64,000 nt of DNA from Halolactibacillus miurensis (GTDB taxonomy: Bacteria; Bacillota; Bacilli; Bacillales; Amphibacillaceae), in assembly GCF_900116255.1 (NCBI RefSeq), contig NZ_FPAI01000006.1, forward strand, positions 1 through 64,000. Reading direction: 5' to 3'. Shown here in pieces: positions 18,841 to 28,287 of the stretch. The translations under genes were made by a program, and so were the position numbers. Below the pieces are notes generated by a model. The model did no database searches. It was not told the DNA's origin and was given only the letters and a program-made list of their open reading frames with translations. Every line of letters begins with the position of its first letter. The stretch's first letter is position 1.

Positions 18841-19829
18841 TGGAAGAAAATCAACTATACGATATAACAATTATCGGTGCAGGTCCTGTTGGACTTTTCA
18901 CTGCCTTTTATGGCGGTCTTCGCCAAAAGAAAGTTAAGATTATTGAAAGCTTACCACATACCGGCGGACAATTAAGCGCGCTTTACCCGGAGAAATATAT
19001 TTATGATATTGCCGGTTTCCCTAAAGTACGCGCACAAGACTTAGTCAGTAACTTAGAAGAACAAGTCAGGATGTTCAACCCAACCTATTGTCTTGAAGAA
19101 AACGTACAAAACGTAACCAAACAAGACGACGGGTCGTTTATGATTGAAACAAACAAAGAGACACATTTCAGCAAGACGATCATTATTACCGCAGGGAATG
19201 GTGCCTTTCAACCGCGTAAACTCGCGTTAAAAGAATCAGAAGCATATGAAGGGCGTAATCTACATTATTACGTCGATCAAATGATGAAATTCAAAGATAA
19301 ACGGGTTGTATTATTTGGTGGGGGTGATTCGGCATTAGACTGGGCACTCATGTTAGAACCAATCGCCAAAGAAGTGACCCTTGTGCACCGACGTGATCAA
19401 TTTAGAGCACATGAGCATAGTGTTGAGAAACTTCAACAATCATCGGTCAATGTTGTCACTCCTTACGTCCCTGAAGCCCTACACGGTAAAGACCAAATCG
19501 AATCAGTCGTACTTAAAGAGGTCAAAGGGGACAAGACGTTAACAATTAACGTCGATGACGTGATTGTTAACTATGGTTTTATCTCATCACTCGGTCCCAT
19601 TAAAAATTGGGGACTAGAGATTGAGAAGAACAGCATCGTTGTTAACTCACGCATGGAGACAGCGGTAGAAGGTATTTACGCAGCGGGTGATATTTGTACG
19701 TATCCTGGTAAAGTTAAATTAATTGCTACTGGTTTTGGCGAGGGGCCAACAGCGATTAATAACGCGATCAATCATATGGAACCAAAAGAGCGGTTGCAAC
19801 CCAAACACTCAACGAGTATGTTTGAATAG
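18841..19829 (+). CDS. yumC: Ferredoxin-NADP+ reductase, type 2 (YumC)
   Basis: A 329-residue thioredoxin-reductase-like flavoprotein that passes electrons between NADPH and ferredoxin or flavodoxin. The FAD site is [10 protein letters not shown] (residues 10-19), the NADP site is [12 protein letters not shown] near 158, and the second FAD contact is [12 protein letters not shown] near 280. The CxxC redox pair of thioredoxin reductase is absent, as expected. Start at the ATG at 18841 after GGGGGAT; the long upstream extension is a chance open frame across the divergent promoter. Confidence 0.92.
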
Positions 19830-19846
19830 CCGATGAACTCGAATAG

Positions 19847-19886
19847 ACCTGACGTTACGCCATATCGCGTGACATCAGGTCTTTTA
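19847..19886 (+). terminator. Terminator after yumC
   Basis: AGACCTGACGTTACG / CGCGTGACATCAGGTCT hairpin with T-run on the plus strand. Confidence 0.85.
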
Positions 19887-19951
19887 GTTCTTTGTCTAGT
19901 AGATGATAAATGAACAGATGTTTTCATCGTCATTTAAATGCCTTTTAAAAC

Positions 19952-21967
19952 TCAATGTGAGGACTCTATACTTCTTGTACTCTGAAGAATATACGTCATG
20001 ATTTCATCATCAACTTCACCCGTTTTAAAGATGTCATTGGTGTGTTGGGGACGCTTAACATACCCACGGCCAATTAATTCTTTTAGTAAATCACTATATT
20101 CAACCGACGTTTTGCCGATGAGTAAATGCTCGAATGAGTCCCCTCGCTTATGTTGATTATAGATTTTAATAAAACCTCTAAGATACAAGTAGTCCTTCGT
20201 AAAGCCACCACCACGCATGACTCTTGCGGTTAAATCAAATGCTTTGTCACGAGTGAAGTGATATTCATCGACAAAGTATTCAAAGATTTCTCTAAACCCT
20301 TTACCTTTTACCATCATGTTGACGGCAATAACGCGGTAAGCCAAATCTTTCAAGCGATTAATATGCATCGTACCCGTTAAAAATTCTGATAAGACCGCTA
20401 AACCTTCTTGCGTTTCCACATTGTTAGGTGTGCCAAGCAACAAGAATTTAAGTGGTTGTTTATTGGCATTCATCGTTGTTAGCATATGCACACCAATTTC
20501 ATGTTGGGATAATAACTTTATGTCATTTTCATTAAACTTAGCTTTTTCATTAATCACCAATGTTTTTTTAGCCGAGTTGACCATCATTCTAGCCGCCATA
20601 TTCTTACCAAAAGTTAATTTGCCCCCCATGTTCCACTCTTTAAGCGCAAAGGCAAATCGTTGCCGTACTTCTTCTTTTGTGAGTGTTTTCGGTGCTTCAT
20701 TATCTAAACCATACGACTGAATGATATAATTGGCATTCATCACGTCCACCTTATCCGGTTTTCCGTATAGTCTAAGTGAATTGTATAAAAAGTCATCCGT
20801 TCCACGTGCTGCTAACATATCAATCGTAATGGCATACTCCTGAATGATATCTTTATACAGGCGCTGGATCGAGATATCATAAATATCAGCTACCGGTAAT
20901 TCATATAGCCGCTTCTTTAATTCGTAAGGATCGATATTGAGTGGTCGATAAGTAAACTCAGGCTCTTTTCGGTAATTTGAATCGAAAAATTGTTTTCTGC
21001 TTTGTTCTAAATTTTTTGGGTTCACGTACAATAATGTCTCAAAACTCCTTAACATCTTGTACAATTTTTTATCAATCGACAATAACACGGGGTCATCTAC
21101 GTTTGATAACAGTTTTGTTTTATTGCTGATTTTCTGATCACATTCACGATTATTAAAGTATAACGATGTTGCCATAATTGCCTTCTTCATACCCTCCGTA
21201 ATGCGGTCAATTACCTCAGGATAAATATCCCCTGTGTTTTCATCACAATAAATCTTCTTGACTTCAATTGGCATAACGACTGTATTTTCAAAGTTTTTTG
21301 TTACAAACTTCGATACATAGCCTCGTCCAAAAAACACATCATTTTCTGCGACCGTATTTTCAATATTATCAAAACTGATTTTCTTTAATTCTTTTAATAA
21401 TCGCGTCACATATTTTCCGTAACGATGTTTATTCACATTCTCTGTACCTAAGTTAAAGACAGGATGGGCGTGCTCAATCACTTCCCGTTGATAGTTATAC
21501 GAATGAATATCATACAAGATGGCTGCACCAAACTTCGTTTCAATCTTCTTGATTAAGGCGTTTAAGACAGCATAAAACTCCCGGTGTCGACTTAAACTTA
21601 ACAGCTTGACATCAGGGGTAAGTGGTTCACGCCACACAACTTTACCCCAAGCAACATCATAAATCGCTTCCTCTTCTGATCGATTGAGATCGTAGTAATA
21701 CCGTGAATCATTACCAATGATTCTAATCGGTAATGATTCGATAAATTTACCGGTAAATGGATCTTCTTCATTCCACCGCGAGCGTTCATCAAGCGCACAT
21801 TGACCTGTCAAGAAATCACTCATCGAGCTACCGTCATGAACAGCAGCACAAATAAACGGCACATATTTCTCAATATGCAACGTAAAACCACCCGCTGTGT
21901 TCGTAGCAGAAAAAACTTCCTCACGATTAATTTTCTCAATGATTTCCTCAACCGATAACTTATACAT
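19952..21967 (-). CDS. Fused N-formylglutamate amidohydrolase-like / DUF1704 (QEGLA) putative metallopeptidase
   Basis: A 671-residue two-domain protein. Residues 1-245 resemble N-formylglutamate amidohydrolase (PF05013): AVHDGSS near 43, DSRYYYDLNR near 87-96 and YDIHSYN near 152. Residues about 285-650 form a DUF1704 domain (PF08014; often annotated flavohemoglobin expression-modulating QEGLA motif protein). It has a metal-site-like HEIGVH at 489-494 and TQEGLAVLSEF at 519-529. Eukaryotic DUF1704 proteins include the MATCAP tubulin carboxypeptidases. Start is the ATG at 21967 after GAGGT, overlapping the ATP-grasp stop by 8 bases. Reaction unknown; a peptide or amide hydrolase acting with its ligase partner is inferred. 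Confidence 0.85.
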   Translation of the reverse strand: MYKLSVEEIIEKINREEVFSATNTAGGFTLHIEKYVPFICAAVHDGSSMSDFLTGQCALDERSRWNEEDPFTGKFIESLPIRIIGNDSRYYYDLNRSEEEAIYDVAWGKVVWREPLTPDVKLLSLSRHREFYAVLNALIKKIETKFGAAILYDIHSYNYQREVIEHAHPVFNLGTENVNKHRYGKYVTRLLKELKKISFDNIENTVAENDVFFGRGYVSKFVTKNFENTVVMPIEVKKIYCDENTGDIYPEVIDRITEGMKKAIMATSLYFNNRECDQKISNKTKLLSNVDDPVLLSIDKKLYKMLRSFETLLYVNPKNLEQSRKQFFDSNYRKEPEFTYRPLNIDPYELKKRLYELPVADIYDISIQRLYKDIIQEYAITIDMLAARGTDDFLYNSLRLYGKPDKVDVMNANYIIQSYGLDNEAPKTLTKEEVRQRFAFALKEWNMGGKLTFGKNMAARMMVNSAKKTLVINEKAKFNENDIKLLSQHEIGVHMLTTMNANKQPLKFLLLGTPNNVETQEGLAVLSEFLTGTMHINRLKDLAYRVIAVNMMVKGKGFREIFEYFVDEYHFTRDKAFDLTARVMRGGGFTKDYLYLRGFIKIYNQHKRGDSFEHLLIGKTSVEYSDLLKELIGRGYVKRPQHTNDIFKTGEVDDEIMTYILQSTRSIESSH

Positions 21968-23009
21968 TGTTAACCTCATTTTTATAAGACTCTCGGTTTC
22001 GAATCTTATGACTCTTCTCTTTTAGTTGGTTTTCTTTGTCTCTCACAACATCTTCAACAAAGTCAATCACATCACGCTGGAGTTTAACCTTATTGAATTT
22101 ATTAATATTCACAATTCCACCAGGACTTTGTACGTTCACTTCAAGTAATTTTTTATTGATTAAATCAATACCAGCAAAATAGATCCCATCATCTTTTAAT
22201 TTTTTTGCGATTGTTTTACAAACAGCCATTTCATCCGCTGTTAACGTATATTTCTCTGCTGAACCACCCGCATGGATATTCGAGCGAATATCCCCTTTGT
22301 TTGGCACGCGGCGATAAGCCCCGATCACTTTACCATTTAAAATCATGACACGAACATCGCCGTTCTCTGCCCCTTCAATATACTCTTGCAGCATGACATA
22401 CTTTTTCCCTTTATCCGTATTAATATAAAAATCTAAAAGCGAGTTAAGGTTTTGTGTTGCCGTTTTTTCAATAATAATGACACCACTACCTCCGTAACCA
22501 TCTACGGGTTTTAAAATCATTTTCTCATGTTCACTTTCAGCCACAATTCGTTTTAAATAGTCAATATTCTTAGATACATACGTTTTCGGAATATATTCGT
22601 TATCTGGATCATGGAAAGTGGTCGTATACAATTTATTATTGGCTTTTCTGATACCGTGAATATTATTGACGATAAACACATCATCATTGATAGAATCTAG
22701 GAAGTTTAATAGTAAGTTGTCTACCGGAGGATTTTTTCTTAAAAAGACGACATCGAACCCCGTAAGTGGTAACATTTGTTCTTTAAACTGTACTTTCTTA
22801 TAAAACGTGACCATATTATCTGAAATATTATCCATTTTGTTGATCATTTTAATAAACCCATAAGTCTCATTATTTCTTATTGTCAAATTTGTCGTATAAA
22901 GGATCCCTACATTATGGTTTCTTTTACAAGCCTCGTGGATAATTCGTAGCGTTGATTCAGTTTCTGGCACCATTTTGTCCCAGTGATTAATAATAAAACA
23001 AATATTCAT
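21960..23009 (-). CDS. Glutathione synthetase-like ATP-grasp ligase
   Basis: A 349-residue ATP-grasp enzyme of the bacterial GshB type. RKNPPVD at 91-97 corresponds to GshB RKDPPFD; the ATP loop is KPVDGYGGSGV at 167-177. GDIRSNIHAGGSAEKY (239-254) matches the GshB substrate/ATP region, and LLEVNVQSPGG (288-298) holds the Mg-binding Glu/Asn. The enzyme should join a carboxylate to an amine using ATP. No gamma-glutamylcysteine ligase gene is nearby, so true glutathione synthesis is not indicated. It is the first gene of a two-gene unit with the fused hydrolase. The ATG follows CGAGGAGA. Confidence 0.88.
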   Translation of the reverse strand: MNICFIINHWDKMVPETESTLRIIHEACKRNHNVGILYTTNLTIRNNETYGFIKMINKMDNISDNMVTFYKKVQFKEQMLPLTGFDVVFLRKNPPVDNLLLNFLDSINDDVFIVNNIHGIRKANNKLYTTTFHDPDNEYIPKTYVSKNIDYLKRIVAESEHEKMILKPVDGYGGSGVIIIEKTATQNLNSLLDFYINTDKGKKYVMLQEYIEGAENGDVRVMILNGKVIGAYRRVPNKGDIRSNIHAGGSAEKYTLTADEMAVCKTIAKKLKDDGIYFAGIDLINKKLLEVNVQSPGGIVNINKFNKVKLQRDVIDFVEDVVRDKENQLKEKSHKIRNRESYKNEVNNV

Positions 23010-23430
23010 TATGCATTCTCCTCGTATTATAATAGTTTTTTGTGAGAGATGACCTATTCACATACTTAACAGCATTCGTACGTTCGCCAATTAATGAGGC
23101 AATCATCTCATTGAATGATTGCCTACAGTTTTAACCGCACTTATCATACTTATACCCTATCTTTTAATAGACCAAGCCTGTTGTTGTCTATGAGATATCT
23201 TTGACTCATTTACCTCTCATCTCTGCTAGTATTTCATGGCATGATAACGAATACATAATGCGCGTGATAGGCTTTAGAATCCGTTTATACCCGAGATAAC
23301 AAAGAAATTATAGCACCTTATTTTTAGAAAAGATAGCTAAATTTTTAATTGACATAATAATCATGCAGGGGTAATTTAAACCTTGTTATATCAACGGTTG
23401 GTTGAAAAGCGTCTGCTTTATTTACATACA
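23010..23430. other. Long intergenic region upstream of the ATP-grasp gene
   Basis: No credible gene. It holds a perfect 10-bp inverted repeat, AGGCAATCAT/ATGATTGCCT with an 8-base loop (23097-23124), about 90 bases before the ATP-grasp start and with no T-run on either side. It is therefore more likely a regulatory site than a terminator. The rest is AT-rich with no further structure I can support. Confidence 0.4.
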
Positions 23431-23474
23431 AAAAGACAACGCAGATACAGCGGATAGTATCATGCGTTGCTATT
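23431..23474 (-). terminator. Terminator after yutM
   Basis: CAACGCA...TGCGTTG hairpin with an inner GATAC/GTATC pairing, then TCTTTTT on the minus strand. Confidence 0.8.
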
Positions 23475-23553
23475 TATATCATGAGTTAATTTTCGGCTAT
23501 AAATGATTGCACTTGGTATGACCTCATCAACTGTCATCATTTTTAGTATGTTA

Positions 23554-23886
23554 TTAATAAACTTCCTCTTCTTCTTTTGATGAACAACAACATTCCTTTT
23601 CAGCTTGGGGATTATATATACTAAATCCTCCACCCATCATGTCTTGTTCAAAATCAATCGTCGCACCACGCAATAAAGCCACATCTGATTTTTTAATAAT
23701 AAACGGAATAGAATTAATCGTCTCTATATGATCGTTATCCGTCGTACGTGTATCAAATCCAAGTGTATATGATAAGCCGTTGCATAGACCATCTTTCACT
23801 CCAAAACGCACACGTGTCTGATTGTCTCTCTCACGTTGTAGCATTTCTTCAAATTGTCGTTTGGCTCGATCTGTAATCAGTAGCAT
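23554..23886 (-). CDS. yutM: HesB/IscA-like iron-sulfur accessory protein (YutM-like)
   Basis: A 110-residue A-type Fe-S carrier candidate with the HesB fold. It starts LLITDRAKRQFEEML, contains GLCNGLSYTLGF (a single Cys near 35) and GGGFSIYNPQA. The tail is unusual: ECCCSSKEEEEVY replaces the classic CGCG. It therefore keeps three cysteines in a row followed by acidic residues. Gene order next to dapF is as in B. subtilis (yutL/yutM). It likely delivers Fe-S clusters to target enzymes. Confidence 0.82.
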   Translation of the reverse strand: MLLITDRAKRQFEEMLQRERDNQTRVRFGVKDGLCNGLSYTLGFDTRTTDNDHIETINSIPFIIKKSDVALLRGATIDFEQDMMGGGFSIYNPQAEKECCCSSKEEEEVY

Positions 23887-24004
23887 GACATCCGTTCCTT
23901 TCTCTATATCCTACTACTTAGTATACTTAACTGATTAAAAATGTTCAATTAGTCTGTTTGAGGAACCATTCTAAACCATACATACTGATACTCCAGCTTT
24001 AGAA

Positions 24005-24877
24005 TTAATGTTTACTATGATCAAAATAAATACCGGTCGTGATGGTCTCAGCTGCACCACGCATCCAGACTTTTCCGTCATGAGCCCATGTAATGGTTAA
24101 ATCACCACCGGCTAAATGAACCGTTACTGGTTCATTGCGTTTGCTTTGTCCATTTAGCACACTAGCGACTGTTGCCGCACACGCACCCGTTCCGCACGCC
24201 TCTGTCACGCCAGAACCTCGCTCCCATACTCTAAAATGCATTTCTGTCTCACTAATGACTTCAATAAACTCAACGTTAACCCCTTCTGGGAAACGATTAT
24301 CGTTCGTAATGACCGGTCCGAGTTCATAAAGCGGCGCTTGATTAATATCATCCACAAAGAAAATGACGTGCGGGTTACCCATCGATACCGCTGTTGCAAA
24401 AAGCGTCTCATTCTCAACCTCAAAACGTTCATTAACCACATGATTATCTTTCTCACCGAGCATGGGGATCAGCTGTCTTTCTAAAATAGGGGCCCCCATA
24501 TCAATCGTCACCTCATTTACCTCTTTTTGATCTTTATTAAGGTGAACATATGCTTCTACCATCCCTGCTTTTGTTTCAATTGCAAACGTCTCATTTTGGA
24601 CGAGTTGGTGTTCAAATGCATATTTTGCCACACATCGTAACCCATTGCCACACGTCTTTCCTTCTGAGCCATCTTTATTGAACATACGCATCCCAACATC
24701 TGCTTGATCAGATGGTGTAATTAAAATTAACCCATCTGATCCTATACCTGTATTTTTATTTGAGACTTTTATCGCAAGAGAGATTAACTCACTTTCAGCA
24801 AGTGTCTCTTCAAAAGTGTTTATATAAATATAGCTATTTCCTAAACCGTGCATCTTTGTATAATGAATTTCTTTCAT
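24005..24877 (-). CDS. dapF: Diaminopimelate epimerase
   Basis: Converts LL- to meso-diaminopimelate for lysine and peptidoglycan. The 290-residue protein has the two catalytic cysteines: C76 in [10 protein letters not shown] and C228 in [11 protein letters not shown]. The entry motif [11 protein letters not shown] (residues 7-17) is also present. It is upstream of yutM on the same strand with a 118-base gap and no visible terminator between them. Confidence 0.97.
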   Translation of the reverse strand: MKEIHYTKMHGLGNSYIYINTFEETLAESELISLAIKVSNKNTGIGSDGLILITPSDQADVGMRMFNKDGSEGKTCGNGLRCVAKYAFEHQLVQNETFAIETKAGMVEAYVHLNKDQKEVNEVTIDMGAPILERQLIPMLGEKDNHVVNERFEVENETLFATAVSMGNPHVIFFVDDINQAPLYELGPVITNDNRFPEGVNVEFIEVISETEMHFRVWERGSGVTEACGTGACAATVASVLNGQSKRNEPVTVHLAGGDLTITWAHDGKVWMRGAAETITTGIYFDHSKH

Positions 24878-25025
24878 TATTAAGTCCCCCTTATGTAACG
24901 CTCAAATTAAACAATAATATGTTCTAGTATAGCGGATATTAAGGTTAATATAAATCATTACGCACAACTTTTGTGCTATTGTTCTCAATATCTGATTTCT
25001 TATTTATCGCATTAAGGCGAGAAGA

Positions 25026-25055
25026 CACCTTCCTCAAGTGCGTCAGCACTAGGTG
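25026..25055 (+). repeat. Left-end subterminal palindrome of the TnpB element
   Basis: Outer stem CACCT/AGGTG, inner stem GTGC/GCAC with a four-base loop. Shares its TTCCTCAA and TAGGTGGG blocks with the right end. Confidence 0.75.
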
Positions 25056-25165
25056 GGTGATGAATCGCTTGTTTTGAATATTTTTGAAGTGACAAACTTA
25101 TATTCCGTTTGGTATAATTAAAGCAATAACAATGACCATCACAAAACAAAGAGAGGGTGGGTTTC

Positions 25166-26872
25166 ATGGGCATGAAGGCTATTTTTTCAAATCGCTTATA
25201 TAAGCATAAGATCGACCCAAACCTTGTTATGTCCATGGATCACACCCTTCGGGTGTTTAATCAAGCCAAACATTTTCGCTATCAAGCGGAGGTCCGGGAG
25301 CTTAGGGGCGTGAAAGCGAAAAATTCCGTCTCCATCCATCAACAGTTGAAGCAACGTTACGGATTAAATGATTATTATGCGAACAGTGCTGTTCAAGAAG
25401 GACGGGCCCTTCTATCCGCGCAAAGAGAATTGAAGAACATGTACATGCGTAATAAAAAAGAACAAATCAACGCCGTTAAAAGAAAATTAAAAGCGACGAA
25501 GGCGCGCTTGACGACCCTTCAAAAGATAAAAGCCTCTTTTGTCAAAGGAACACCGATGTTTAATAAAACGTCACGTGAACAACAAAAAGGGGCCTTTTTT
25601 GTTGTGACATATAAGCATTCCACACGCTTATTTTACTGTGCTTATGATTTTGAACATCAACACCTTGATGTTGAAATCAAACACCTAAAGTCTCGCTTGG
25701 GTCAGTTGAACTTTAAGAAAGATCGATACGAAAAACAGCAGACACAACTGACAAATAAAGTGATTGGTGTGTGTTTTGGCAGTAAAAAACTCGCCCGCGG
25801 CCGGTTAACACAAAAGACGTATAACGCTCATCCTGAGCGTTGGCAGAAAGATTGGGCAGCGGCGCGTTACGGTAAGATGACCATTTCGGGACGGAAAGAT
25901 GCTAAATCAGGTAACTTTGTGTTTCATTATCACCCAGAGACGCATACCCTTACCTTTAAAGCGATCGACCAATGCGTCATTAGTCTCTCTGACGTTGCTT
26001 TTCCTTATGGCCAAGATCATGTCAATTGTGCCATTCAGACACAAATGAACCTGAAAGATAAGAAAAAGTACGGAAAGCCTATTGGATGGTCACTTGAGGA
26101 CCATGGTGACTACTACATCGTTAAATGCTTAATCGATGTGCCGGCTACACCTTATCTAAATACCTCAACATCAACGGGTATGGTTGGTGTTGATTTGAAT
26201 GTAAATCATATCGCAGTCGCCAATATCAACGCCATAGGTCAATGTGTGGATGCCTTTACCCTCCCGTTTAACTTAGAGGGTAAAACCAGTGGGCAGGTAA
26301 CGAAAATCATAGAAGCGGAGGTTATTGCCCTCGTTGACTATGCCGTTAAACATCATAAACCACTCGCCATCGAAAGATTGGATACGACGCGGTCCAAAGT
26401 GTCGCGCCCCTATGGAAACAAAAAAGCTAATCGACGAATGAGTCAGTTTGCTTATCAAAAGATGATCCTAGCGATTAAGTCAAGAGCTGAAAAAATGGGG
26501 GTCGCTGTCTACGTTGTTAACCCCGCTTATACAAGTCAAATTGGAAAAATGAAATATATGAAACGGCTCGGTGTATCTATTCACGTAGCAGCCACTTATG
26601 TCATTGCCCGTCGGGCAATGGGCTTTAAAGAAATACTCCCACCGATGTTGTATTCACTTGTTCCAGAGCAGAAACAAGGTCTACATCATTGGGCGCAATG
26701 GGCGTATTTGACGCGTACCCTGTCTTTTGTCAGAACACACGTGTTCTACCAGACAGAACGATTCGACCAAAGTAAGTTGTGTTCCTTGGACACACTATTT
26801 CCCCAACAGGCTTTAACAGATGTTGAGAAAATAGGTTTACGGCGGTTGGAGAGTAGAAAAAACCATGCTTAG
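25166..26872 (+). CDS. tnpB: TnpB-related RuvC-like protein (IS605 OrfB family) with altered third catalytic site
   Basis: A 568-residue TnpB relative, longer than the usual 350-450. RuvC I is GVDLNVNHIAV with Asp343 and RuvC II is LAIERLDTTRSK with Glu403. After NPAYTSQIG the usual CxxC zinc finger is missing. The third site reads GVSIHVAATYVIARRAMG, putting His473 where canonical TnpB has Asp. Other members of the TnpB-related accessory group are like this, as I recall. A basic coiled region lies at about 95-130. Start is the ATG at 25166 after GAGAGGG. RNA-guided DNA cutting is known for canonical TnpB; here activity is uncertain. Confidence 0.85.
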   Translation: MGMKAIFSNRLYKHKIDPNLVMSMDHTLRVFNQAKHFRYQAEVRELRGVKAKNSVSIHQQLKQRYGLNDYYANSAVQEGRALLSAQRELKNMYMRNKKEQINAVKRKLKATKARLTTLQKIKASFVKGTPMFNKTSREQQKGAFFVVTYKHSTRLFYCAYDFEHQHLDVEIKHLKSRLGQLNFKKDRYEKQQTQLTNKVIGVCFGSKKLARGRLTQKTYNAHPERWQKDWAAARYGKMTISGRKDAKSGNFVFHYHPETHTLTFKAIDQCVISLSDVAFPYGQDHVNCAIQTQMNLKDKKKYGKPIGWSLEDHGDYYIVKCLIDVPATPYLNTSTSTGMVGVDLNVNHIAVANINAIGQCVDAFTLPFNLEGKTSGQVTKIIEAEVIALVDYAVKHHKPLAIERLDTTRSKVSRPYGNKKANRRMSQFAYQKMILAIKSRAEKMGVAVYVVNPAYTSQIGKMKYMKRLGVSIHVAATYVIARRAMGFKEILPPMLYSLVPEQKQGLHHWAQWAYLTRTLSFVRTHVFYQTERFDQSKLCSLDTLFPQQALTDVEKIGLRRLESRKNHA

Positions 26873-26960
26873 TTGAACGAGCATGGGTCACCTTTGTGGT
26901 GTCCTTATGGAATCCCCTTCCTCAAACATTCGTTAGAATGTTAGGTGGGGGTAGTTCAAT
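26873..26960 (+). ncRNA. Right end of the TnpB element, possible omega-RNA scaffold
   Basis: After the stop codon the strand folds into TCACC-TTTG-TGGTG (26888-26902) and then the right-end palindrome (26914-26950). In TnpB systems the guide RNA comes from the 3' end of tnpB through the right end, with the guide just beyond it. This is inference by position and structure. Confidence 0.4.
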
Positions 26961-27053
26961 GAACCATACCAACTGCCTTTCACAGTGAAAATACTTCTTT
27001 TTCTAATGGGATAATGTTATACTAAACGAAGCAACAGAAAGGATGGTTGAACG

Positions 27054-27278
27054 ATGGAACAACAAGTACAAACAGTATTAAATAAATTACGCCCTCTCCT
27101 TTTACGTGATGGTGGTGACGTTGAACTGATTGGTGTTGAGGACGGTATCGTCCGTTTAAAATTATTGGGTGCTTGTTATAACTGCCCGAGTTCAACAGTG
27201 ACATTAAAAGCAGGCATTGAACAAGCTTTAATCGCACAAGTACCTGGTGTGAAAGGCATTGAACAAGTATTTGAATAA
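27054..27278 (+). CDS. yutI: NFU-domain iron-sulfur scaffold (YutI-like)
   Basis: A 74-residue protein consisting only of the NifU C-terminal domain. [14 protein letters not shown] comes first, then the cluster-binding [17 protein letters not shown] (Cys pair near residues 42 and 45). It carries or transfers [4Fe-4S] clusters. It is slightly shorter than the B. subtilis homologue. It sits convergent with thrB, with its own terminator. The ATG at 27054 follows AGAAAGGATGG. Confidence 0.92.
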   Translation: MEQQVQTVLNKLRPLLLRDGGDVELIGVEDGIVRLKLLGACYNCPSSTVTLKAGIEQALIAQVPGVKGIEQVFE

Positions 27279-27283
27279 TCAGC

Positions 27284-27312
27284 AATAAGGCTACCTCCCG
27301 GGTAGCCTTTTA
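27284..27312 (+). terminator. Terminator after yutI
   Basis: AAGGCTACC-TCCCG-GGTAGCCTT hairpin followed by TTTATA. Confidence 0.85.
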
Positions 27313-27345
27313 TATTGATGACACAAACGATAAAACATTAGTGAC

Positions 27346-27396
27346 TATAAAAAAACCTCTCAAGGAGTCCATTGACTACAAATGAGAGGTTTTCTG
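27346..27396 (-). terminator. Terminator of the hom-thrC-thrB operon
   Basis: AAAACCTCTCA / TGAGAGGTTTT hairpin on the minus strand followed by a T-run, right after thrB. Confidence 0.85.
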
Positions 27397-28287
27397 TTAG
27401 TAACCATCAACAACGTCAATCCCATGATTAACTGGTTGTAAAATGAGCCATTCGTGTTCTGGCATAGCTTCACGCCACTCCTGAAGCTGTTTTTTCGCCA
27501 TGGCTTCATCAACTAATACCATTAATGTAGGTCCTGCCCCACTAATGTACACACCATAGGCATGGTGACCGACTAATGCTTTCACAGCTTCATAATGAGG
27601 AATCAATGCCTTTCGGTGCGGCTCATGGAAATGATCCTGGTTCATCATTTGTCCAAGGAGCGCCCAATCTTCTTTAACAAGCGCAGCTGTCGAGACATTC
27701 GCCACACTACTTGCACGCACGGCATCGCTATAACTAAACGTGTCTGGCAGAACCGCCCTCGCATCCTTTGTTTTTAATTCAAAGTCTGGTATGACCGCAA
27801 CAAAGCTGACATGTGACACATCCACTTTGACATATTGAACGATGTCTTCATAATGTCCGATGACCGCCCCACCAAGAATAGCTGGCGCAACATTATCCGG
27901 GTGCCCTTCAATTTCTGTTGCAATTTGCACCTTATCATGGTCACTCAAGTGTAAATCCAACAATAAATTCGCCAGTTCAATGCCACAGGCAATCGCCGTT
28001 GCACTACTACCTAATCCACGCGCAAGCGGAATATCACTAAACAGTTCCACATGACATGCCGGTAAGGCACCTTTATCATAGCGGTCAGCTACTTGTTTGG
28101 CTATTTTGTAAATATAGTTATCTTTCCCTTTCGGAATATCATGTAAGTGCTTGGAGTGGGATACAAATGCCCACTCATCCGATGCACTTACTTTAATAAA
28201 TAAATATAAATCTAATGCTACGCCAATCGAATCAAATCCTGCGCCTAAATTAGCTGTTGTCGCCGGTACTTTGATTCGCCAACTCAT
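27397..28287 (-). CDS. thrB: Homoserine kinase
   Basis: Phosphorylates homoserine, the penultimate step to threonine. The 296-residue GHMP kinase has [15 protein letters not shown] (residues 8-22), the ATP loop [12 protein letters not shown] near 90, and the C-terminal [10 protein letters not shown]. It is third in the operon; its ATG overlaps the thrC stop by four bases (ATGA), so the two are coupled. Confidence 0.97.
   Translation of the reverse strand: MSWRIKVPATTANLGAGFDSIGVALDLYLFIKVSASDEWAFVSHSKHLHDIPKGKDNYIYKIAKQVADRYDKGALPACHVELFSDIPLARGLGSSATAIACGIELANLLLDLHLSDHDKVQIATEIEGHPDNVAPAILGGAVIGHYEDIVQYVKVDVSHVSFVAVIPDFELKTKDARAVLPDTFSYSDAVRASSVANVSTAALVKEDWALLGQMMNQDHFHEPHRKALIPHYEAVKALVGHHAYGVYISGAGPTLMVLVDEAMAKKQLQEWREAMPEHEWLILQPVNHGIDVVDGY

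Larger units (their letters stand above)
25014..26960 (+). mobile_element. IS200/IS605-family element carrying only TnpB
   Basis: The TnpB gene is flanked by related imperfect hairpins. The left (25026-25055) reads CACCTTCCTCAA-GTGC-loop-GCAC-TAGGTGGG and the right (26914-26950) reads CCCCTTCCTCA-AACATTC-loop-GAATGTT-AGGTGGGG. Shared CCTTCCTCAA and TAGGTGGG on both sides fit IS605-type subterminal palindromes. No tnpA transposase is present, so it moves only in trans if at all. Exact ends are estimates. Confidence 0.8.

Noticed and set aside
23097-23124. Perfect hairpin read as a terminator
   Set aside because: No T-run follows on either strand, so it is listed only as an unknown structured site.
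24135-24484. Several overlapping frames inside dapF on both strands
   Set aside because: All are shadows of dapF, whose catalytic motifs are intact.
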